Assembly (NCBI GenBank): GCA_935421135.1
Contig: OW285197.1
Location: 3,963,350-4,027,349 of the forward strand
DNA length: 64,000 nucleotides
Origin: Bugulina stolonifera
Taxonomy: Eukaryota; Bryozoa; Gymnolaemata; Cheilostomatida; Bugulidae
Direction: 5' to 3'
Shown piece after piece: positions 56,360-64,000 of this stretch (position 1 is its first letter; every line of letters begins with the position of its first letter). The notes below the pieces were generated by a model. That model searched no databases and was not told where the DNA came from. It worked only from the letters and a program-made list of their open reading frames with translations. A program made the position numbers and the translations under genes.

Positions 56360-58201
56360 CTAGTCTGCCAATGTTGGGAATGTAGGAAGATTCCTCTGTA
56401 TATGAAAGATGTAGAAAGCCTCTCTGATTGCTGCAGCTACGATCACCATTACTTGATCACATGTCAGCTCCCGAAAAATGTTTAGTTCGGTGATATGGCA
56501 CTGAGGTGAGTACATGCCTGCAATATTTTCATTCTCATGATTCACAAAATAAAGTCCCAGTTGGGGTTCTGTCAATATCCTCACGAATGCAAACTGTTTT
56601 CCATCATCTGTCTGAAGATTGAATTGACAATGATCTGTTTCACATTGTCCATGTTCGTAGTATCCAATATTATTTCCCTCCTTCTGGTTTATCATCAGAG
56701 TTAGAACTGTGGCTGGCTGGTGAGCAAACAAGACTAGATTTCCTTCATCATCCATTATTTCTGCCTGGAAGGGTATGAGGTAGTTCTCTACTGCTCCAAC
56801 TTCACACCGAACAGTATAAATCACTTCCTTAGATTGAGGGTTAATTATATGGACAAAGATTGCATCTTCGTCTGCAATTTTAAATCCTCCACGAATAAGA
56901 ATCGATCGCAATCTACAAAATTCTGCAAAAGTCTTTCGAAAGTTTGCCTTCATCCCAGTACTTTTCCTAACCAAGTGCATAGGATATTGAAGGTAATAGA
57001 TTTCTGGAACCACTGGTGTTGGTTGGTGCGTATATCGTTTGCCAAAGAGACATGCAATCTTTACAGCATAAGACACGAGTATTAGTTTTGTTTCGGTACT
57101 CAGATCTCTTTCTAGCTCTATCTTTAAGTCTCCTTTCCTTAGTTTATAGGTGCAGACCAATTCTCCATGTGAGTTGGTAAACCGCAAAGCCCAGTTTTCA
57201 CATTTCCCAAAATGTTCTCAAAACTGTGTTAGGGTGACAAATCAATTAAATGCCAACCTTTCTGTTCAGCCGAAAAGGGAACTCTCACAACTCCAACCTT
57301 CTTTCCAAATGGACCATAATATACATTAAGGAAGATCTCATTCTTATCCATTCCATTGCTTTTAAACACAGCATAGCGGTTTAGACTCAAGCCAGTCAAT
57401 GTACCCCTTAGAGTACCGCGAAGGAACATTGTGTACTGTAATATCATCAATACATTGTTTGCATCATCTGATAGAGTAAATCCGTAATATGTAGACTCTT
57501 CTTTTCTGTTTAAGTAAGGGCGTATAGTAAACTCTCTTCCCTTAATCTCAAGTGTGTCAACTGGCACTGCTTCCTCTTCAGCAGTCAACTGTTCGGTATA
57601 GTCAACTCACAGCATTGAGTCTAAGCCATGTGGTGATGCCTGATTTGTCACCATTTTCGATTTCAAGTGATTAATAGCCCAATCTATTCCCTGAGCTAAT
57701 AATAATGCCTTCAGCGCTGGTGACAAACCAACATGTAAATTCCATGTGATACTATTAAGCCCAATAGTTATGTCGCCGCACCATCCGTCGTCACCAACCC
57801 ATCTAACATTGGCCACGGACGGACCTTCCGTTGGGCTGATTTATTGTTGGAAGAATATTTAGCTTCCAGTTCCACTCATCTTTGGGTTTCTCATCAGTCA
57901 CTCGAATTGATTCAGTTCCCTTCTTGGCCCAACCAAAGGGCTCATTTGCAGAAATATATGCAGTGGTAGCAGGTGAGGAAAGACCATTCAAACAAAATCT
58001 ATTATTCCCATGTTTCTCGTCTCTGATCACCAGATCATTAGAATTTGGTACTGTACAGCAGTAACAGACAGAATTGGTGGAAACTATTTTAAATATCTTA
58101 CTAGGAGGTGGGCTGTCAAACTCATTCACTTTTTCCATTTGAAACGCTGTTGCATCTCTCAGGTACTCCAGCCCTGGTAGATCAATATTTGGTCCAGCCA
58201 T
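56360..58201 (-). pseudogene. Broken triple scramblase/LURP1-like gene, paralogue 4
   Basis: The full-length outline is present (MAGPNIDLPGLEYLRDATAF to HIQRNLPTFPTLAD), but the frame is broken at least three times. A tandem GTCC duplication near 57825 shifts frame within unit 1. The Trp codon of the conserved WVDYTEQL is TGA near 57606. A deletion/frameshift near 57190-57240 separates unit 2 from its closing strands. The four open pieces (57803-58201, 57607-57816, 57229-57588, 56360-57187) otherwise keep strong similarity to paralogue 3, so inactivation is fairly recent. No intron boundaries explain the breaks. Confidence 0.85.
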
Positions 58202-58459
58202 CTTGATGTTCACTGCAATGCACAGAGTATGATTTTCTAAATAATTTGCTTAGCTATACTGACATGGTTAATCACATATTTGTATTTCAGCTATTCCACA
58301 ATTATTTCTAAGAAAATTCTTGAAATTATTTAAATAAATTATTGCATAACAGTAATTCCGAGACGATCTCTGCTGCACTGTCTAAGCTTTTTTTGTCGAG
58401 TATTTTATTGCATTAGTACACTCAGGAAGCATGATCACACAGTACAATCAAGGGTAAAG

Positions 58460-58461
<2 letters not shown>

Positions 58462-58498
<37 letters not shown>

Positions 58499-58514
58499 GT
58501 GTGTGTGTGTGTGT
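58462..58514. repeat. (GT)n microsatellite
   Basis: About 26 GT units with one GC interruption, just outside the inverted-repeat arm at 58531. Confidence 0.95.
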
Positions 58515-58530
58515 AAACATGTATATACAT

Positions 58531-58594
58531 TGTACAAGTATATTGTGTATGTGTAGAGTACCATGAGTATGAGTATGTGTTGTTTTGAGATACC
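58531..58594 (+). repeat. Left arm of an inverted repeat split by an LTR insertion
   Basis: The 64 bases running TGTACAAGTATATTG to GTTGTTTTGAGATACCT are the complement, with few changes, of 63592-63657 (AGGCATCTCAAAACAACACA to ACTTGTACAAGTA). Confidence 0.8.
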
Positions 58595-58680
58595 TTATGT
58601 GTAACCATTGGTTCTGGGTTCAGTTGCCAACATTTCTCATGAATGAAAGTTCACAATGGATACTTGATGTAGTAAAATAA

Positions 58681-59304
58681 TGTAATGGTCTTGTGTGCAC
58701 ATAACTGTATATATCTGCTTGTACCTTACTCCTATATTGTTGTATATAGTTACATGATTATATCTAAGTCTTTTAATGCCTTTTATACCCATGTACAGAG
58801 GCCCGACCTCTCAGAATCCATTGATATTCATTTTGTACATGAATTTGACCATTATAAGCAACTTTTGAATAACCCGACTTATTTTGGGTCGGCCGTTGGC
58901 GGCCATCTTGTTGCGCAATTTCCGGACGACCACACGTCGTCTTTTCCCGACATCACGCCGGTCGGAAGTCCTTATACTATATAAAAGGCATTGTTTTACT
59001 GTTCATTGTCTCAGTCTTCACTTGGCTTTCAATAAAGACACATCTATACTTGATACAGAGACTTTCCCTTCCTTTTTTCAGGTCATTCGCTTAGCGAACC
59101 GCTTACTAGGTCGGATCACTCTCTTTCATTGTATAGTCTGAAGGTCGGACTTGAGATCAGATGGGTCGTCTTTGGTAGTATTTGGGCTACTGATACCGCT
59201 CGATCTTTCATGTAATGCGAAGTCCTATTACCACTCATAGGCACTTCATTTCTGGGTCGATAGTCGTCCAAGGACGACCGCACCAAATCACAGAAACCAT
59301 TACA
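58681..59304 (+). repeat. 5' LTR of the 4.9-kb element
   Basis: ACTATATAAAAGGC near 58975 is the TATA box, AATAAA sits at 59031-59036, and the end is ...CCATTACA. The ORF at 58685-58984 is an LTR frame. Confidence 0.9.
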
Positions 59305-59324
59305 TTGGTGGCAGCGGTGGGATA
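59304..59324 (+). other. Primer-binding region
   Basis: TTGGTGGCAGCGGTGGGATA follows the LTR end directly. The same string with two changes occurs at 15630, showing that the remnant there shares a primer type. Confidence 0.6.
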
Positions 59325-59639
59325 CTAAGGTCGTACTCTTACGATACGAAGCGAAGAAAGGTGACCTCGGCCTCGGGAAACCCGACCGGCTTCATTCTTC
59401 AATACTTCGACGGCGATTAAGGACTCGGACCCGGGAACCCTTTTACGGGAAGGTGACAAACACTAAAGTGCACCCATTAATTCTCGTGGTTCCGCTGGAT
59501 GTAGCCCGACCTACGCCGGATCTTCAATCAAAGATCGACCTCGGATCCAGAATAGATTGACGGTACTCAGTACGTCGACTAGGCCGACCCGGCCTAACAA
59601 ACCAAAGCAGTTTAACTCACTACCTGACACCCCACCGAC

Positions 59640-60311
59640 ATGGACCGAATAAGGAACCTGCTTCAGCAGGTGATGTACCAAGCAGAGCAGGACCTCAAGA
59701 CACTTAGCTACCACGGACAAGAGGACGTAGAACTCTTCATAGAAGACTTCACCGCTATGGCAGAGCGTTGCAACTGGAATGACAGAGCACGCCTCATACG
59801 GCTTAGAGCCGCCCTACACGGGCCCGCACAAGAATGCGGACGACCCCGATCAGTCGAAGAGATATTTTCCCGACTGAGGGAACAGTATGGACTATCTGCC
59901 AGAGAAGCCCGATGGAAGCTGTCCACCCTGGAACAGCCAGCCCACACGTCACTCAGAGACTATGCAGCTCTCATCCGTAGACTGATGGCGACAGCCTTTG
60001 AAAGAGCACCCCATGCATCTTTGGACGAACGGACCGTTGAGAAGTTCTGCCTCACAGTCCACAACCACGGCCTACGATGGTACTATACATGGTTACAGCC
60101 CGATGATATGGAGAAAGCGCTAGAAACTGGAACAGCCTTCCTACATAACAAAGATAGCAGGACCAGTCCCCCAAAACAACAAGAGGAGCTTCCAGCTGAC
60201 CTCCTACGGAAAGCCCTACACACCCTCCTACAGAAATGTCAAGAAGCGGATGACGGACCGACGGTCACACCGGAACCCGTCCCAGTAGATGACCCCATTC
60301 CTACTGTATAG
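59640..60311 (+). CDS. Gag-like ORF of the 4.9-kb element, 223 residues
   Basis: Starts MDRIRNLLQQVMYQAEQDLK. Residues about 20-165 have the helical capsid outline of retrotransposon gag: F-x-x-DFTAMAERCNWND (as in F-x-x-x-x-x-x-x-WN), RLRAALHGPA, FSRLREQYG, ARWKLSTLEQ and SLRDYAALIRRL. There is no CCHC knuckle. The C-terminal tail PVPVDDPIPT is the first of three such units; the next two lie after the stop, near 60390 and 60510, so the original tail was probably longer. The stop at 60309 may be a late mutation. Confidence 0.75.
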   Translation: MDRIRNLLQQVMYQAEQDLKTLSYHGQEDVELFIEDFTAMAERCNWNDRARLIRLRAALHGPAQECGRPRSVEEIFSRLREQYGLSAREARWKLSTLEQPAHTSLRDYAALIRRLMATAFERAPHASLDERTVEKFCLTVHNHGLRWYYTWLQPDDMEKALETGTAFLHNKDSRTSPPKQQEELPADLLRKALHTLLQKCQEADDGPTVTPEPVPVDDPIPTV

Positions 60312-60540
60312 CCGACACAGACAACAACCCAGGAGCAGGTGGACTCCACCACGATGGTCGTCCACAGGGGCCGACGGACACATCAGAACCCGTCCCGGTA
60401 GATGAACCCATTCCTACTAAGCCTAAAGACAGGAGTAGCCGCTCCAAACAGAAAACCCCGCGTGTAACTAGCCACTCACACGTCAGGCCGACGGTGTCAC
60501 CCACACCCGTCACAGTGGATGAACCTATACCCACTAGGCC
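60272..60540 (+). repeat. Three spaced copies of a VPVDEPIPT-coding unit
   Basis: Segments ending GATGACCCCATTCCTACT, GATGAACCCATTCCTACT and GATGAACCTATACCCACT, each preceded by ACCCGTC, lie about 113 and 119 bases apart at the end of gag and beyond its stop. Confidence 0.7.
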
Positions 60541-60586
60541 GAAACCAGGCAAGAAATGACTCCACCCAAAGCCGGACACAACTGAA

Positions 60587-62901
60587 GTGACCACAGATCA
60601 CCCCCCAAGGCTGAAAGAACGACTCACAATTCCCGCCAAGTCGGACCAGACCTCACAAGGCAACCCCGACCTGTCCTCAACTCAGAAGGACCAACAGGAT
60701 CTGGCCACGCCCAGACCCGACACTAATCAGCAACTGATTCCCTCCAAAATTCAGTATACCCCGACGGACGACTTATCGTGTGTAGAACTGCCAGACACTA
60801 CAGTCCAAGTCCGCGGCCTGAGGATCGACACGGGACAAACCATTCTGGACCAAACAGAAGAGCTACTTCTGAACCTCTCGAAGAATGTTCAAGTTTCAAC
60901 AGCCCGACCTGATCCAGAGGACGCGAAGTATCGCGTAGCCAACCTCCAAGACATAATCCCAACGACGGAGATACAGTTTACTGCCAGCAGTTCAAGTACA
61001 AAGAGCAAAAAAAATGTTTTTTCACGGAATTCAGCATTGCCGAACAAGTTCAGCCGAAGATACAGATTGCCGAACTCTCTAAATCCCATAAAGCGGATAA
61101 GAAGCAATCGAAGGCAAATATTGCCGTGTTCCCGCGGTTATTTGACGAGTCGAACAAAGAAAATGTGCCTGAGGCATTGCCTACAATTGAGCCAATTGCT
61201 CATCCCTCGGCTAGTATAAATACGACAGCTCACAGACGAGTAGTCCTTTCTCGTCCAGCTCTTCACCGGGATACATGTATCCCTACATGTGATAACCTCT
61301 GCACTCTTGCTCGTGACACTGGTGAAGTTAAAGTTGCTCTCAACAGTCGTATCCTTTCTCCTTCTCGTATGGACGAGACGGCTACTCCTTCCAACACGGA
61401 TCACTCCAATCAGCCTGTCATCACGGCTGAAGGTAAGCAAATCTCAGTGTTACCAGTAGGGACCAAACCAGAATTAGAGGTGCAACCCACACCTGTGGAA
61501 CTGTCAGGCATGAATTCTCTCTCCCTCCCCACTCGGCATAGACCAGTCGGGACAGAAGAGGATTCCCCTGAACATTTCCACAGGAAAGAACATGAGTTAG
61601 AAGGCGGAGGATACACATCAAATTAATTGTGTATTGTAGACGCATTTCCTCTACGAAAGACGCTCACACCAGACGGCACGCCTCCACCTACTCCACCTCC
61701 TGTAACCTCTACCCTGAAACTAGCTACAATTAAGCTGCACAAACTCACTGACAAGCTGCCCATAGAGTCGTCCCAGCATTCCGGAGCCACTAAGCCGTGG
61801 ATTAGTACCTTCACTCAGCAGGCCCGAGACGACTTGGCCAGAAGGAGTCAACCTAAACTCAAGTGTGCAAAGTGTGGCTTCTCCGGAACCCTCAAGAGAC
61901 TGAATATACACATCTGGCAACGCTTCGCACATTTCTACTGCCGTTGCGGACGCAGCTCAATTAGCCGTGATGTACTAGGCCATCACTTCAGCCGGAGATC
62001 CAGTATCTGTGGGAAACGTTTCTTCCTCACGGATGGGCCCAGCTACGCGGCCCTCATGGAATGGTGGGGCGTAAAGGATCCCCCACCATTTCTACCATGT
62101 CGTCCTACCATGGACTGACAGTCGGGAACAAACAATCCACTCTACCTGCCTAGTACCTCATCCGCAAGGAAGCGGCCTCCTAAAAGACGGCACAGTCCTT
62201 CTCCATCTCCAGAACGGACACCCAACTCCGCACCCTCTGATGCTACCTCCTCCTGTTCCTCGTCGCCTACCACTCCTGCTGGACCTCCCTGGCGACCCAG
62301 TGCTAGTACCTCAGCTGGAAGCGTCACCTCCCCTGGCCGACGCGGACGTCTACCCTCTTGGAAGACCCGGCCTGCTCCAAGAAAGAGTATGCCTGCTGCT
62401 CAGCCGGGCACTCTATATGAAGGCTCTCCACCCAAGGTCTCATGTGCAGCTTCTCCTGTTCTACTAATCGAACCACTACAATCTAGGCCAACACTAGAAG
62501 TCTCGCCACACTGCTCTCCACATGTGCCGGCCAGGAACCTGCTCCGAGCCTCTCCAGACTCTCCTGCCTTCCAGTCCCCACCTCCTGCATCTCCTGTATT
62601 AACCCAGCCGAATGCCACATGTCCTGCATCTCCGGCTCCGTCACTCATGCTCTCGCAGCAGCTTGCTGACCTCAAGCCACGGATTCACTACCTTGCCAGC
62701 CGTCAACAGGTGGGGGACACTCTACGCCAGCACCTGGAACCTCTCTATGCTCGAGAAATAGCTCTTCGCGAACTAGCCAACGAGCATCTAGACTACCCCC
62801 AGCAACTCCAGCTAGTACAAGCAGACTTGGATGTAGTCTCCAGAGAATCTACACTATACCGTACCCTTCTTAACTTGACACTAGAGACACCCATGACCTA
62901 G
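60587..62901 (+). pseudogene. Second ORF of the 4.9-kb element, broken; zinc-binding and proline-rich
   Basis: The first part (60587 to about 61010) and the second (about 61010 onward) are in different frames; the switch lies at an A8/T6 run near 61008-61022. From there one frame runs to 62901, broken only by TAA at 61624-61626 and TGA at 62116-62118. Visible parts: KADKKQSKANIAVFPRLFDE; a Cys/His cluster KCAKCGFSGTLKRLNIHIWQ with FYCRCGRSSISRDVLGHHF; a basic ARKRPPKRRH that could be a nuclear signal; a Pro/Ser-rich part; and a helical end (LNLTLETPMT). It does not resemble pol. It may be a captured host gene or an element-specific protein. Confidence 0.65.
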
Positions 62902-62914
62902 TGTGAGGGGGCTA
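62900..62914 (+). other. Polypurine-type tract before the 3' LTR
   Basis: GTGTGAGGGGGCTA lies directly upstream of TGTAATGG. It is purine-rich though short, in the place where plus-strand synthesis is primed. Confidence 0.5.
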
Positions 62915-63579
62915 TGTAATGGTACGCCAAATCGTATCTTACATCTGACACTCATTCTTGTGTGCACATAACTGTATATATCTGCTTGTACCTTACTCCT
63001 ATATTGTTGTATATAGTTACATGATTATATCTAAATCTTTTAATGCCTTTTATACCCATGTACAGAGGCCCGACCTCTCAGAATCCATTGATATTCATTT
63101 TGTACATGAATTGGACCATTATAAGCAACTTTTGTATAACCCGACCTATTTTGGGTCGGCCGTCGGGCTTCCGGCGGCCATCTTGTTGCGCAACTTCCGG
63201 ACGACCACACGTCGTCTTTTCCCGACGTCACGTTGGCCGGAAGTCCTTATACTATATAAAGGGCATTGTTTTACTGTTCATTGTCTCAGTCTTCACTTGG
63301 CTTTCAATAAAGACACATCTATACTTGATACAGAGACTTTCACTTCCTTTTGTCAGGTCATTCGCTTAGCGAACCGCCTACTAGGTCGGATCACTCTCTT
63401 TCATTGTATAGTCTGAAGGTCGGACTTGAGATCAGATGGGTCGTCTTTGGTAGTATTTGGGCTACTGATACCGCTCGATCTTTTATGTAATGCGAAGTCC
63501 TATTACCACTCATAGGCACTTCATTTCTGGGTCGGTAGTCGTCCAAGGACGACCGCACCAAATCACAGAAACAATTACA
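62915..63579 (+). repeat. 3' LTR of the 4.9-kb element
   Basis: Matches the 5' LTR apart from a few substitutions and two length differences. It is the fuller copy of the two, so it better represents the family. The ORF at 62958-63416 is an LTR frame. Confidence 0.9.
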
Positions 63580-63591
63580 ATAATATACAGT

Positions 63592-63657
63592 AGGCATCTC
63601 AAAACAACACATACTCATACTCATGATACTCAACACATACACATACTTGTACAAGTA
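63592..63657 (-). repeat. Right arm of the split inverted repeat
   Basis: Complement of 58531-58594. With the LTR element removed, the arms would be about 98 bases apart. Confidence 0.8.
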
Positions 63658-63872
63658 TGGTCAAGTATGGTAGGAGAACTCCAAGTATCCAAACATAAGA
63701 ATGAAACCTCATGATATTTACATGTATGTATGTGCTTGAAAACAAAGAATGCAGAATATGTGCAAAAGTTGGCATTTGTACCAGTCGGTAGTTGTTTTCG
63801 TATCGCCATCTGTACAATGTATATCAGGTGGGTACCATTGATATGGAGAGCTACGAGCAAGTTGGTACACAG

Positions 63873-64000
63873 CTCACTAGTGGACAGACATCTCACTGGT
63901 GGACAGACATCTCACTGGTGGACAGACATCTCACTGGTGGACAGACAGCTCACTAGTTGACAGACAGTTCACTAGTGAATAGACAGCTTACTAGTGGACA
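63873..64000. repeat. 19-bp minisatellite running off the window
   Basis: The unit CTCACTGGTGGACAGACAT is repeated head to tail at least six times with CTAGTGG variants, and still continues at the last base. Not coding in any supported sense. Confidence 0.9.

Larger units (their letters stand above)
58681..63579 (+). mobile_element. 4.9-kb LTR retrotransposon with gag but no polymerase
   Basis: LTRs 58681-59304 and 62915-63579 begin TGTAATGGT and end ATTACA. ATAA precedes and follows the element (58677-58680; 63580-63583), a 4-bp target duplication. The interior (59305-62914) is clearly GC-richer than the flanks. It contains a gag ORF and a second, broken reading frame with zinc-binding and proline-rich parts. 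I find no protease, reverse transcriptase or integrase motif in any frame. It is thus a gag-carrying non-autonomous element. The 5' LTR lacks 36 bases near its start and 9 near the GGCTTCCGG segment that the 3' LTR has. Confidence 0.88.

Noticed and set aside
60301..60594. 97-residue minus-strand ORF in the LTR element
   Set aside because: Shadow of the GC-rich internal region opposite gag's tail; no independent signal.
62958..63416. 152-residue ORF and its near-copy at 58685
   Set aside because: Both lie wholly inside the LTRs and read through promoter and polyadenylation signals.
63873..64000. Second possible CRISPR-like repeat
   Set aside because: 19-bp units are directly adjacent without spacers; a minisatellite.

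Overview
This window reads as nuclear DNA of an invertebrate animal. It is AT-rich, has multi-exon genes with GT-AG introns of 0.1-3.8 kb, and is crowded with LTR retrotransposons, tRNA-derived SINEs, MITEs and microsatellites. A sponge or other early-branching metazoan fits the gene content and the very frequent TACATGTACATGTA palindromes, but no marker fixes the phylum, so this is inference. There are no bacterial operons, CRISPR arrays, rRNA genes or convincing tRNA genes.

Region 1 (0-38.4 kb) is a cluster of related single-pass membrane receptors that I could assemble exon by exon from splice sites and reading phase. (a) 171-4193, minus: the 3' end of one member, with stalk, transmembrane and tail exons; the tail ends in an acidic hemITAM-like YNRL motif. 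(b) 8630-19157, plus: a complete nine-exon, 716-residue model with a propeller-like ectodomain, two Cys-containing repeats, a Ser/Thr stalk, one TM helix and a cytoplasmic tail. The tail carries a consensus ITAM (YNTL-x7-YSTI), a YxxM motif and twelve 5-residue repeats. (c) 23405-29557, minus: a complete eight-exon, 478-residue model with almost no tail. (d) 31740-38282, minus: a segmental duplicate of (c) with at least four disabling changes. Intron phases agree between (b) and (c) from the signal peptide to the TM exon.

Region 2 (39-46.9 kb) is mostly mobile DNA: a foldback MITE, a hAT-like MITE with an 8-bp target duplication, a broken Cys/His-rich zinc-binding gene, a 2-kb LTR element with exact 5-bp target duplications but only a gag-protease fragment, and a decayed LINE 3' end.

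Region 3 (47-58.2 kb) holds four intronless paralogues of about 610 residues. Each appears to be three tandem copies of a scramblase/LURP1-like (Tubby-C-like) fold. One is on plus, two intact copies are on minus, and the fourth, on minus, is a pseudogene.

Region 4 (58.5-64 kb) is a 4.9-kb LTR retrotransposon with gag and a second, broken ORF but no polymerase. It is inserted in the loop of an older inverted repeat and flanked by ATAA duplications. A 19-bp minisatellite runs off the right edge.

The receptor cluster and the triple-domain scramblase-like family are the parts most likely to be new. Whether the two act together cannot be told from sequence.
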